This document shows, piece by piece, positions 55,989 to 62,302 of a stretch of 64,000 nt of DNA (position 1 is the first letter of the stretch; every line of letters begins with the position of its first letter). Where the stretch lies: the IMG/VR virus record IMGVR_UViG_3300009506_000002, positions 78,378 to 142,377 of that record; one strand, given 5' to 3'. Both the position numbers and the translations under genes were made by a program. The notes under the pieces were generated by a model. That model was not told the DNA's origin, made no database searches, and saw nothing but the letters and a program-made list of their open reading frames with translations. The stretch is from a virus.

Positions 55989-56222
55989 TGGCACATATTC
56001 TCCGTCTTTGTAAGACGTGATGTACTCAAGAGACAATCGCGGATTCTTATGCTCGAAGTTTAAGGAACGGGCAACTTCGATGGTAGAATCACGTTCCGCA
56101 TTGTGACGGATACACTCGTCACACTTTGCATGCGAAACCGGACCCAACTGACTTGCGACTACCCAGAGGTGCGTCTTTTTGCCGCACACATCACAAGTAT
56201 CGAACAAATTAGGTTCACGCAT
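55971..56222 (-). CDS. zinc-finger protein (paralogue of 22117-22521)
   Basis: 83 aa. CDVCGKKTHLWVVASQLGPVSHAKCDECIR repeats the fold of 22117-22521. Overlaps the tail of the DUF2442 gene. Function unknown. Confidence 0.6.
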   Translation of the reverse strand: MREPNLFDTCDVCGKKTHLWVVASQLGPVSHAKCDECIRHNAERDSTIEVARSLNFEHKNPRLSLEYITSYKDGEYVPLTATS

Positions 56223-56524
56223 AACAACCTCACAATGGCGCGCCTACAGGGATTCGAACCCTCACGCCCTAAGACACTGGCCTCTGATGCCAGAGTGACC
56301 AGCCTATCCACTCCAATATCGATGCCATTATCCCACTCCACAGAATGGCCCCACAGGCCAACCTGTGCGGTTGCAAATGCCTTGGCGTCTTTCAGTGGGG
56401 CGAAAGCCTTGCTGCTGGAAATGAGCTTGCCGAGGTCGATTTCGTATGCGTTTCCATCATTGCAGTTGATGGAGATGGAGTGCCTTTTGATCACGGCTAC
56501 GTTAGTGATGGTGTTCTTCTTCAT
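56159..56524 (-). CDS. DUF2442-like protein with a tRNA fragment fused to its 3' end
   Basis: 121 aa from ATG 56524 (AGAGG upstream). Residues 1-75 are DUF2442-like (INCNDGNAYEIDLGKL ... VEWDNGIDIGVDRL), where the family normally ends. The remaining about 45 codons are translated from a tRNA-Leu fragment and beyond, so the C-terminus is chimeric. Confidence 0.6.
   Translation of the reverse strand: MKKNTITNVAVIKRHSISINCNDGNAYEIDLGKLISSSKAFAPLKDAKAFATAQVGLWGHSVEWDNGIDIGVDRLVTLASEASVLGREGSNPCRRAIVRLLCVNLICSILVMCAAKRRTSG
56236..56293 (-). pseudogene. 3' fragment of tRNA-Leu(CAG)
   Basis: 46 bases (56248-56293) identical to 55632-55677: part of the anticodon arm, variable arm and T-arm, followed by a CCA-like end. 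No 5' half. It lies within the DUF2442-like frame. Confidence 0.85.
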
Positions 56525-56754
56525 GGGTTCAACCTCTTCCATTCTTTCAGCAACAGCTCTTTGACTTTTTCAAAGCCACTCTCCCGAGCTTTGGCTCCCA
56601 CGTAACGGGTTGCCATGTTGATGTCCCTGACGAATGCTTTCTGCTCTTCACTGAAGAACACATCTGCCAAGAACGCATGAGCCAGCACAGCAGGACACTT
56701 TTCACTTTCAACCACCATGACCTGGTTCTCATTCAACGGAAATTCAATTTGCAT
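56521..56754 (-). CDS. small hypothetical protein (paralogue of 55710-55937)
   Basis: 77 aa from ATG 56754 (GGAGTTGATC upstream). Shares EEQKAFVRD and GAKARESG with the neighbour. Own early promoter. Function unknown. Confidence 0.62.
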   Translation of the reverse strand: MQIEFPLNENQVMVVESEKCPAVLAHAFLADVFFSEEQKAFVRDINMATRYVGAKARESGFEKVKELLLKEWKRLNP

Positions 56755-56777
56755 GATCAACTCCTTTCAATGGTGTA

Positions 56778-56806
56778 ACTCTACACGAATCAGGAGCACT
56801 TGTCAA
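56778..56806 (-). promoter_or_regulatory. early sigma-70 promoter
   Basis: TTGACA (56801-56806), 17-bp spacer, TAGAGT (56778-56783). Confidence 0.88.
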
Positions 56807-56815
56807 GCAAAGAAT

Positions 56816-56901
56816 TGGAGTCGCCAGAGGGAATCGAACCCTACGAGCCTTAGCTAAACGGTTTTGCAGACCGTTCCTAGATCCATCTGGGCACTGACGA
56901 C
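56816..56901 (-). tRNA. tRNA-Cys(GCA) with enlarged variable arm
   Basis: 86 nt, T73, CCA encoded. Acceptor GTCGTCA/TGGCGAC; loop CTGCAAA. The variable region is about 14 bases with an AGC/GCT stem, unusual for Cys. Confidence 0.8.
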
Positions 56902-56902
56902 A

Positions 56903-56977
56903 TGGAGCCCCTGAGAGGAATCGAACCCCTATCCCTGGTTTAGAAGACCTGTATTCTGTCCGTTGAACTACAGGGGC
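56903..56977 (-). tRNA. tRNA-Arg(TCT)
   Basis: 75 nt, CCA encoded. Acceptor GCCCCTG/CAGGGGC; loop CTTCTAA. Confidence 0.9.
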
Positions 56978-56982
56978 ATGTC

Positions 56983-57058
56983 TGGTTCCCAGCAGGAGAA
57001 TCGAACTCCTATTTCATCCATACCAGGGATGTGTAATAGCCTTTATACTAGCCGGGAA
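56983..57058 (-). tRNA. tRNA-Thr(GGT)
   Basis: 76 nt, CCA encoded. Acceptor TCCCGGC/GCTGGGA; loop CTGGTAT. Confidence 0.9.
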
Positions 57059-57115
57059 TATGACGCTGACGACTAGCGTGCAGCGCAACTCTTTCTGCCA
57101 ATGGCAGAAGAGATT

Positions 57116-57190
57116 TGGTACTCCGACGGGGAATCGAACCCCGACCTCGAGATTGAGAGTCTCGTGATCTAACCGTTAATCTACCGGAGC
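57116..57190 (-). tRNA. tRNA-Glu(CTC)
   Basis: 75 nt, CCA encoded. Acceptor GCTCCGG/TCGGAGT; loop CTCTCAA. Its 5' end overlaps the stop of the 57176-57493 gene by 15 bases. Confidence 0.9.
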
Positions 57191-57493
57191 ATGTTTGAGA
57201 ATTACCTCGTCACTGATCTTGTACGCCAACACAGCTTCCTGCTCGTAGTAGGCGATTGTCAAGTCAACAACGCGATCAATCTCTTCACGAGTGGCAATCA
57301 ACCTTACAGGAATCATCCTCTCATGAAATTCAACGCCATCAGGGTTGACCCACTTGCCTTTGGCTGGAGTCAAGATTGTCATGCCACCAGAGATGGCTTT
57401 GACTTTTTCATCCCATACCCTGTGGAATCTGGTTCTGATTGGTCTGCCATCATTCCTGATGGTAGGAACCAAAATTTCCCACATTCCCCTCAT
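57176..57493 (-). CDS. conserved phage hypothetical protein
   Basis: 105 aa. RFHRVWDEKVKAISGGMTILTPAKGKWV ... ERMIPVRLIATREEIDRVVDLTI is a family seen in several phages, function unknown. Stop codon lies within tRNA-Glu. Confidence 0.65.
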   Translation of the reverse strand: MRGMWEILVPTIRNDGRPIRTRFHRVWDEKVKAISGGMTILTPAKGKWVNPDGVEFHERMIPVRLIATREEIDRVVDLTIAYYEQEAVLAYKISDEVILKHAPVD

Positions 57494-57507
57494 TGCGCAA
57501 CCCTCGC

Positions 57508-57675
57508 TTAGCCCATCTCACGGGCAATCTCTTTCCTGTCATCGTTGGCAACGCCCTCGACGAACGGCAAAGTGTTGCGAATGAACACACGAAAATCTGC
57601 ATCGGACAATTTCGCATTGTCAACGTTTGCAGCTATCGTCTGTACAAAATTCTTTGCTCTCACCTTCGCTCTCAT
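57508..57675 (-). CDS. 55-aa helical peptide
   Basis: ATG 57675 after GGAGTTGATC. RAKVRAKNFVQTIAANVDNAKLSD, basic helix then acidic. Function unknown. Confidence 0.55.
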   Translation of the reverse strand: MRAKVRAKNFVQTIAANVDNAKLSDADFRVFIRNTLPFVEGVANDDRKEIAREMG

Positions 57676-57691
57676 GATCAACTCCTTCAAA

Positions 57692-57768
57692 TGGTGCCGC
57701 CCACCGGGCTCGAACCGATAACCTGCGCCTTACGAGTGCGCTGCGCTGCCAGATTGCGCCAGAACGGC
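57692..57768 (-). tRNA. tRNA-Thr(CGT)
   Basis: 77 nt, CCA encoded. Acceptor GCCGTTC/GGGCGGC; loop CTCGTAA, with a mismatch closing the anticodon stem. Confidence 0.82.
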
Positions 57769-57776
57769 ATATAAAT

Positions 57777-57852
57777 TGGAGCGGCTACGGGGACTCGAAC
57801 CCCGACCTTCTGGTTGGAAGCCAGACATGCTGCCATTGAACACCATAGCCGC
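57777..57852 (-). tRNA. tRNA-Gly(TCC)
   Basis: 76 nt, T73, CCA encoded. Acceptor GCGGCTA/TAGCCGC; loop CTTCCAA. Confidence 0.92.
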
Positions 57853-57857
57853 ATTAT

Positions 57858-57919
57858 AGTGGAGCAGCGACTTTGTTACAGACACCATCGCGCGCGGTGC
57901 CTAACGGCATTGCTCCACT
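57858..57919 (-). ncRNA. small multibranched RNA, not a tRNA
   Basis: A 9-bp closing stem (AGTGGAGCA/TGCTCCACT) holds two inner hairpins, GCC-GTTA-GGC and CACC...GGTG. No T-loop, no CCA. Located between tRNAs. Confidence 0.5.
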
Positions 57920-58046
57920 CCCCGTTTGTGACTCAGGTACGACAGGACGACCTTACAATCCGATTCTTTGAGATCGGCTAACTCCCGGCCCTTTTCCGTC
58001 AGCGTGGGGTTGGTACTGCACAGAGGAACGTCAACTCCTCTTGATA
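57920..58046. other. unassigned stretch in tRNA array
   Basis: Minus strand has a frame STNPTLTEKGRELADLKESD...KRGVEQCR that looks protein-like but only a CTG could start it. A CCGAT...ATCGG hairpin is present. Left unassigned. Confidence 0.35.
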
Positions 58047-58117
58047 TGGTGCGGTCCGAGGGAATCGAACCCTCATCTCCTGGCTGGCAACCAAGTGTCC
58101 TTTCCGAACATCAGCGC
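58047..58117 (-). tRNA. tRNA-Gly(GCC), degenerate 5' half
   Basis: CCA-ended, T-arm GAGGG-TTCGATT-CCCTC and anticodon arm CTTGG-TTGCCAG-CCAGG are fine, but the 5' acceptor strand pairs poorly and the D-arm is shortened; the 5' end is also the stop of the 58111 gene. Confidence 0.5.
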
Positions 58118-58275
58118 TGCAATCTTGCAAGCGCGGCCTGAGACTGTTCGTCTCCCGGACAACGCTTCAGGTGACGCGCAATGCGACGAACCTTGTTGGT
58201 CTTCCATCGCATACTGGCATTGTAGTTCGCCTTACAGGGTCTCTTTTTGCGCCCTGGATTGTGCTTTGCGGCCAT
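58111..58275 (-). CDS. 54-aa basic protein
   Basis: ATG 58275 with GGAG upstream. AAKHNPGRKKRPCKANYNASMRWK..., strongly basic, ends LQR. Its stop overlaps the tRNA-Gly. Possibly RNA-binding. Function unknown. Confidence 0.6.
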   Translation of the reverse strand: MAAKHNPGRKKRPCKANYNASMRWKTNKVRRIARHLKRCPGDEQSQAALARLQR

Positions 58276-58375
58276 TTCTCCACTCCTTCACAAGATAATA
58301 TATGACTCCGCCAATGAAGATGATCTTCAAGGCGAATGAAAACAATACCCAGGCTATGATAAAGTCATTGTTCAT
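58232..58375 (-). CDS. 47-aa membrane peptide
   Basis: ATG 58375 (GAGGTAAACGC upstream). One transmembrane helix (FIIAWVLFSFALKIIFIGGVIYYL), basic tail. Overlaps the next gene by 44 bases. A GATAAATA late-type motif precedes it. Confidence 0.6.
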   Translation of the reverse strand: MNNDFIIAWVLFSFALKIIFIGGVIYYLVKEWRNGRKAQSRAQKETL

Positions 58376-58397
58376 GCGTTTACCTCACGTCACGAAG

Positions 58398-58405
58398 TAT
58401 TTATC
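58398..58405 (-). promoter_or_regulatory. T4 late-type promoter motif
   Basis: GATAAATA on the minus strand, 23 bases before the membrane peptide start. Confidence 0.4.
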
Positions 58406-58419
58406 ATGCCTCTTTTATA

Positions 58420-58494
58420 TGGAGCCCCAGCACGGAATCGAACCGCGTTCTCTCGCTTACAAGGCGAGGCATCATCCCTAAATGTTTCAGGGGC
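58420..58494 (-). tRNA. tRNA-Thr(TGT)
   Basis: 75 nt, CCA encoded. Acceptor GCCCCTG/CTGGGGC (one T-T mismatch); loop CTTGTAA. Confidence 0.85.
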
Positions 58495-58552
58495 CTATGT
58501 AACCTCTGATGTGAATTGTACAGCAATCAGAGGTCTTTGTCAACATCTTTTT

Positions 58553-58644
58553 TGGTAGTCGCCCAGGGATTCGAACCCCGTCTAGGCCGCTAATCTGGCG
58601 GCAAAGCGGATATAAGCCGCTCTCGCGTACCAACGCCGACGACC
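58553..58644 (-). tRNA. class II tRNA with anticodon TAT
   Basis: 92 nt, CCA encoded. Acceptor GGTCGTC/GGCGACT; anticodon arm AGCGG-CTTATAT-CCGCT reads TAT (Ile, AUA). A strong variable arm GCCGC...GCGGC is normally confined to Leu, Ser and Tyr. Confidence 0.7.
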
Positions 58645-59238
58645 TTATTGAGCCAGTCGGAACCCACGAATGAAGTCAACCAACTGCGATTCCCACAGTG
58701 TGTACTTACCAACTTCCTTCTCGTGATCAACAAACTCTCGAGCAATGCTGCCGAGGCCTAGCTTCTGCTCAGAGTTCTCTGCCCAATACTGCTCCTCACG
58801 TATGCAGCCAACAAACTCCTCAAAGTTGAGCGGATAGTTGCCATAAGGAGTCTGAAAGTGCTTGAACACTCCGCGCCACTTGTCGAGGGCGCCCCAGATC
58901 TTCTCAGGCACAATGATGGCAACGTTAGTCAGAATGTTGTGAAGTGAATCGTAGTCTTCGAAGAAGTCACTCCACGGATATGGGTTGTTCGCCGAGCTGA
59001 AAAGCTGACGAATCTCCTGCATGGTTTTGTTGTTGCCACCATTCAGGCAGTAAACGATAGGCGATGGTGCCCACTCCCATACCATCTGTGCCGCGCTGTC
59101 ATCGCCCATGCGATACTTGAGCGCAAGAGCAATTCCCGCGTGATGCGCTTGGATGCCCTGCTGAATACTCGACAGATAAAAGTTGCCAAAGTGGTATGCC
59201 CGGAGGCCGTGGTCGTTGTCGCTCAAATTTCCTTTCAT
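58645..59238 (-). CDS. conserved phage protein, possibly peptidyl-tRNA hydrolase-like
   Basis: 197 aa from ATG 59238. The motif YHFGNFYLSSIQQGIQAHHAGIAL resembles phage proteins annotated as PTH2-type aminoacyl/peptidyl-tRNA hydrolases, later VYCLNGGN and NPYPWSDFFEDYDSL. It sits inside the tRNA array, which fits a tRNA-related role. The enzyme call is tentative. Confidence 0.6.
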   Translation of the reverse strand: MKGNLSDNDHGLRAYHFGNFYLSSIQQGIQAHHAGIALALKYRMGDDSAAQMVWEWAPSPIVYCLNGGNNKTMQEIRQLFSSANNPYPWSDFFEDYDSLHNILTNVAIIVPEKIWGALDKWRGVFKHFQTPYGNYPLNFEEFVGCIREEQYWAENSEQKLGLGSIAREFVDHEKEVGKYTLWESQLVDFIRGFRLAQ

Positions 59239-59358
59239 GATCATCTCCTGTTGACGCCCTATACGCCCTTTGAAGTCATTATTAGTCGAATTGCTTTAGT
59301 CAAGTTGCCTTCAGTCTTTCGGAGCGCTTGGAGCGCTTCTACGAAGCTACAGGCGGTT

Positions 59359-59409
59359 CTAAAACGTAGTATCTGAACCTTCTTCTGAAGGTCGCTTCCC
59401 ATTCATCAT
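59359..59409 (-). CDS. 16-aa micro-ORF with a strong ribosome site (tentative)
   Basis: AGGAGGT then ATG 59409, encoding MMNGKRPSEEGSDTTF. The rest of 59245-59425 holds no other gene. Translation uncertain. Confidence 0.3.
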   Translation of the reverse strand: MMNGKRPSEEGSDTTF

Positions 59410-59425
59410 AGTTACCTCCTCATAT

Positions 59426-59502
59426 TGGTACTTCCTGAAGGAATCGAACCTTCTCGCCTCTCCTTGTAAGGGAGCGTCCTTCCCATTCGGACCCAAGGAA
59501 GC
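59426..59502 (-). tRNA. tRNA-Val(TAC)
   Basis: 77 nt, CCA encoded. Acceptor GCTTCCT/AGGAAGT; loop CTTACAA. Confidence 0.92.
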
Positions 59503-59509
59503 ATAGAAC

Positions 59510-59584
59510 TGGCAGCCCGACAGGGACTCGAACCCCGATCTGCGGTTTTGGAGACCGCCATGATAGCCTTTACACCATCGAGCC
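59510..59584 (-). tRNA. tRNA-Trp(CCA)
   Basis: 75 nt, G73, CCA encoded. Acceptor GGCTCGA/TCGGGCT; loop CTCCAAA. Confidence 0.92.
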
Positions 59585-59704
59585 ATATTGAGTGCGCACT
59601 ACTGTCTACGCCTCGGACGGTCGCTCCATCTCTGATAGCAAGCTACCAAAGATGTATCCACAAGAACCCCTACTTGGGATAACTTTCAGGGCTAGTGCCA
59701 CAAC
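59585..59704 (-). ncRNA. unassigned structured stretch with long hairpin
   Basis: About 120 bases between tRNAs, no frame. A 12-13-bp hairpin (59628-59655, with G-U pairs) and a CCC..GGGG stem are visible. Could be a stable RNA like the T4 non-tRNA species. Confidence 0.4.
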
Positions 59705-59781
59705 TGGTGGGACGCCTGGGATTCGAACCCAGATCTCATAGGTTAAAAGCCTAGGATAATTGCCATTTATACTAACGACCC
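59705..59781 (-). tRNA. tRNA-Lys(TTT)
   Basis: 77 nt, CCA encoded. Acceptor GGGTCGT/GCGTCCC (one mismatch); loop CTTTTAA. Confidence 0.88.
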
Positions 59782-59788
59782 ATTGAAC

Positions 59789-59874
59789 TGGTGCGCCCTG
59801 TAAGATTCGAACTTACTCACCCGGAGGGAACAGTTTTACAGACTGCCGCAGCTCTCCCACTCTGCCGAGGACGC
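59789..59874 (-). tRNA. tRNA-Tyr(GTA)
   Basis: 86 nt, CCA encoded. Acceptor GCGTCCT/AGGGCGC; loop CTGTAAA; class II variable arm. Confidence 0.92.
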
Positions 59875-59883
59875 ATGTTTTCT

Positions 59884-59968
59884 TAGGAGCCTACTGGAAT
59901 CGAACCAGTGATCAACGGCTTGTACCGTTCGGGATAACCCAACCCTGCGTTGCAGCTTCGGGAGCCAT
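59884..59968 (-). pseudogene. tRNA-like remnant
   Basis: Good T-arm (ACTGG-TTCGATT-CCAGT) but acceptor strands do not pair, the anticodon loop is six bases and no CCA is encoded. Probably a decayed tRNA. Confidence 0.45.
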
Positions 59969-60033
59969 GCACAGCTCTGATCCTAATCTACGTACAGGAA
60001 GCCTTCCCACCAAATGCTACAGCCCCTAAGAAT

Positions 60034-60107
60034 TGGCTCCGCGAGAGGGGATCGAACCCCCATTTCCAGGTTAACAGCCTAGCGTGATGCCATTACACTA
60101 CCGCGGA
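60034..60107 (-). tRNA. tRNA-Asn(GTT)
   Basis: 74 nt, G73, CCA encoded. Acceptor TCCGCGG/TCGCGGA; loop CTGTTAA. Confidence 0.92.
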
Positions 60108-60115
60108 ATATGAAT

Positions 60116-60191
60116 TGGTGGATCGCCCGGGACTCGAACCCGGATCTGTCAGATTAAGAGTCTGCGATAATAGCCATTATACGAACGATCC
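60116..60191 (-). tRNA. tRNA-Lys(CTT)
   Basis: 76 nt, CCA encoded. Acceptor GGATCGT/GCGATCC; loop CTCTTAA. Confidence 0.92.
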
Positions 60192-60194
60192 GTT

Positions 60195-61149
60195 TTGAAA
60201 CTCACCCTTATTGGTTCATACGAAGAACTGATCAATTCAGCGCATGAACTAATAAAAGTGCAAGCCTTTAGAATTTGCTTGCTTGATGCAGCTTTAGCTC
60301 TTGTACGCTTTGAGGTGCTACCCTCCAGCTTGAGAACCTTTCCACGAAGCGCCATGCTTCGTACTACACCATGACCGCCTTTTATTTTACTGGTCTGGCA
60401 TTTGACCACTAACGCAGGTTTACTCTAGGATCTCTTTCCTTACAACACCGGCCAAAGTGCTGCAAGTGCAGTCGTCCTAAACTCACCGCCGCCTTGCGAG
60501 CTTTGGTAAGTCCTCATTACTCCGAAGAGTTGAGGAATTAGGTCACTTTTCTACCTACGTGGGGCAACGTCTTTGCGTTTTTGATTTAATACAAAGTTGG
60601 AATTGAACCAACACAAGTTCCTTTAAAGGGAACCGACCTACCATTAGTCGATTTGTGAACCTACCACGATGAGCGTTGCCCTGTGACTTCATACCCTTTT
60701 GAGGCACAAAATATCACCCACCGAATGTCTTTTGCCTTGCTATCAGCTACTAAACCATACTCTACGACCCTGGCAGCAAGTGTACTACCAAACCCATATC
60801 ATATTGCTATCTTGCTCTAGGTTGCAACACCTCGAACTCAATAACTACCCTTTGACCATCAGATTTCGCTGGCTTGCATCCTTATGCCGATTTGCGGTCA
60901 GCATCGACTTCACCTTTGGTTATTACGATCAGTCTTTTCAGGTCCAACTTCAAACCTATCTCCCACCGGAGCAGAAGACGAGTGGTCTTGGCTTGCTTGA
61001 ATGAACCATCTCTGGCGGGGCGCTGTAGGAAGCACTTCCCCTTTCCTGGCTTTCACCATTTATTCTTGCGTTAGGACGTCAAGCCGTCCATTAAATTGTA
61101 AAAGCTTTTGTAACTTTCTGCGCTTGCGCGCTGGTCAGTCACTGTCTTG
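60195..61149 (-). ncRNA. giant structured non-coding RNA (GOLLD/ROOL-like candidate)
   Basis: Nearly 1 kb without a convincing gene, starting just after its own promoter and ending before tRNA-Lys. Clear hairpins on the minus strand include GCGC-GCAA-GCGC, a GACG/CGTC stem, CCTCA-ACTC-TTCG-GAGT-(A)ATGAGG, CTGCA/TGCAG, a 7-bp ACGAAGC/GCTTCGT and a GTTCAT.../...ATGAAC stem. A tRNA-like domain sits inside (60590-60657). Size, phage origin, adjacency to tRNAs and an embedded tRNA are the known features of GOLLD RNAs; ROOL is similar. I cannot confirm the family by sequence alone. Confidence 0.7.
60590..60657 (-). tRNA. tRNA-like domain inside the giant RNA, anticodon TTA
   Basis: D-arm GACT...GGTC, anticodon arm GTTCC-CTTTAAA-GGAAC, T-arm GTTGG-TTCAATT-CCAAC. 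Only five acceptor pairs and no CCA. Anticodon TTA would read the UAA stop codon. Confidence 0.5.
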
Positions 61150-61155
61150 ATGTGA

Positions 61156-61184
61156 ACTCTACCACAACTGGGAGTTCTTGTCAA
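61156..61184 (-). promoter_or_regulatory. sigma-70 promoter for the giant RNA
   Basis: TTGACA (61179-61184), 17-bp spacer, TAGAGT (61156-61161); predicted start near 61149. Confidence 0.85.
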
Positions 61185-61191
61185 GCTCTTT

Positions 61192-61428
61192 TTAGCGGTA
61201 CTGCGGGAATGGTGTGAACTCTTTTCCCTTATTGTACGGTTTCGCCATCAGTGCAACGATCGCCTTTTCAGCGGCTGCCTTGTTGGCATAAACATACACG
61301 CCTTCTTTGTTGCTCAGAAGCTTGTTCTTGACTTTGTCGTAGATGTGATAGCGGCCTGTGGCCTTGCCATTACGTTCTCCGCGCAGCTCTTGTGACAGCT
61401 CCTGCTTCTTGGCGTTTGAAAGTGCCAT
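61192..61428 (-). CDS. basic hypothetical protein
   Basis: 78 aa, Lys-rich (SNAKKQELSQELRGERNGK), with a YANKAAAEKAIVALM helix. Own promoter; ends next to the giant-RNA promoter. Could bind that RNA, by position only. Confidence 0.6.
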   Translation of the reverse strand: MALSNAKKQELSQELRGERNGKATGRYHIYDKVKNKLLSNKEGVYVYANKAAAEKAIVALMAKPYNKGKEFTPFPQYR

Positions 61429-61446
61429 GTCTTTCTCCTTATGCGT

Positions 61447-61475
61447 ATTCTAGCACGCTCTGCAGACAAAGTCAA
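61447..61475 (-). promoter_or_regulatory. early sigma-70 promoter
   Basis: TTGACT (61470-61475), 17-bp spacer, TAGAAT (61447-61452). Confidence 0.8.
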
Positions 61476-61504
61476 GCTCTTTCTGCAAACATAAATCGTT
61501 GAAC

Positions 61505-61512
61505 TATTTATG
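61505..61512 (-). promoter_or_regulatory. T4 late-type promoter motif
   Basis: CATAAATA on the minus strand, 77 bases before the 61428 start, upstream of the early promoter. Confidence 0.45.
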
Positions 61513-61521
61513 TCTGCATGA

Positions 61522-61597
61522 TGGTAGGCGACCGGGGAGTCGAACCCACGTTCCCCAGATTAAACGTCTGGTGCTTCACCACTAAAGCTTTCCACCC
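61522..61597 (-). tRNA. tRNA-Lys-like (TTT), atypical
   Basis: CCA encoded. Acceptor GGGTGGA/GTCGCCT is weak, anticodon loop CGTTTAA has G at position 33, and the T-stem has mismatches. Possibly decaying. Confidence 0.5.
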
Positions 61598-61601
61598 ATA
61601 A

Positions 61602-61678
61602 TGGCTCCCTAGGTAGGATTCGAACCTACAACGTCTGGCTTAACAGGCCAGTGCCCCTGCCCTCAGGGCCCCTAGGGA
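61602..61678 (-). tRNA. tRNA-Asn(GTT), second copy
   Basis: 77 nt, G73, CCA encoded. Perfect acceptor TCCCTAG/CTAGGGA; loop CTGTTAA; D-arm is unusually G-rich. Confidence 0.82.
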
Positions 61679-61684
61679 ATAAAC

Positions 61685-61777
61685 TGGAGGAGAGTAGAGG
61701 AATCGAACCCCCAGGATGGTTCTAGCACCCTGCGCTAGTTTTCAAGACTAGTTGCGCTCCATTGCGCCGTACTCTCC
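61685..61777 (-). tRNA. tRNA-Ser(TGA)
   Basis: 93 nt, CCA encoded. Acceptor GGAGAGT/ACTCTCC; loop CTTGAAA; long variable arm. Confidence 0.92.
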
Positions 61778-61853
61778 ATTCTCGCCTGCACTACATCTTG
61801 AGGAATCCTCTTGCGCGCTGCATTCTTGTCTCCGACGAACGAACATGTCATGC

Positions 61854-61943
61854 TGGCGGGTAGTCAGGGAATCGAACCCTGGGAACGCTTTTACACGTTC
61901 TACGGTTTAGCAAACCGCTGCATTACCTCTCTGCCAACTACCC
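61854..61943 (-). tRNA. tRNA-Ser(GCT)
   Basis: 90 nt, G73, CCA encoded. Acceptor GGGTAGT/ACTACCC; loop TTGCTAA; long variable arm. Confidence 0.92.
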
Positions 61944-61950
61944 ATTGAAC

Positions 61951-62030
61951 TGGCGCGCCTGAAGGGATTCGAACCCCCATGTATCCAATTAGCCTTTCAA
62001 CTGGTTCGTAGCCAGAGGGCATACAGGCGC
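61951..62030 (-). tRNA. tRNA-like with ACG (Arg) loop and no D-arm
   Basis: Perfect acceptor GCGCCTG/CAGGCGC, G73, CCA, good T-arm and anticodon arm TCTGG-CTACGAA-CCAGT, but only seven bases lie between acceptor and anticodon arm. A D-loop-like AATTGGATA appears after the anticodon arm instead. Confidence 0.6.
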
Positions 62031-62036
62031 ATTCTT

Positions 62037-62285
62037 TTATTCAGTGAACACCACAACGGCATCCACACGCAGTCCTGATTCGAATACAGACTCGACATCA
62101 GTGCGGCACTTTACGAGCTCGTTTGATCTGCGGTTGATGGCAAAATCTGCAAGCTGCATGAGTTTGTATTCCAAGAACCCAGGACGGATTGAACCATCGG
62201 GTTCCTTACAGCTCTGCATGGCGTTATCTACATGCCTCATTGAGGAATAGTAGTAGGTCATATCTCCACGAACAACTTTGATCAT
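62037..62285 (-). CDS. hypothetical protein
   Basis: 82 aa from ATG 62285. IKVVRGDMTYYYSSMRHVDNAMQ, ends with hydrophobic VDAVVVFTE. Function unknown. Confidence 0.6.
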   Translation of the reverse strand: MIKVVRGDMTYYYSSMRHVDNAMQSCKEPDGSIRPGFLEYKLMQLADFAINRRSNELVKCRTDVESVFESGLRVDAVVVFTE

Positions 62286-62302
62286 CAACAAACTCCTTTC
62301 AA

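Noticed and set aside
57256-57284. Additional TTGACA promoter inside the 57176-57493 gene
   Set aside because: No -10-like hexamer at 16-18 bases.
60149-60409. 86-aa minus-strand frame across tRNA-Lys and the end of the giant RNA
   Set aside because: It runs into a well-formed tRNA, both strands are equally open, and the DNA is rich in hairpins; better explained as RNA.
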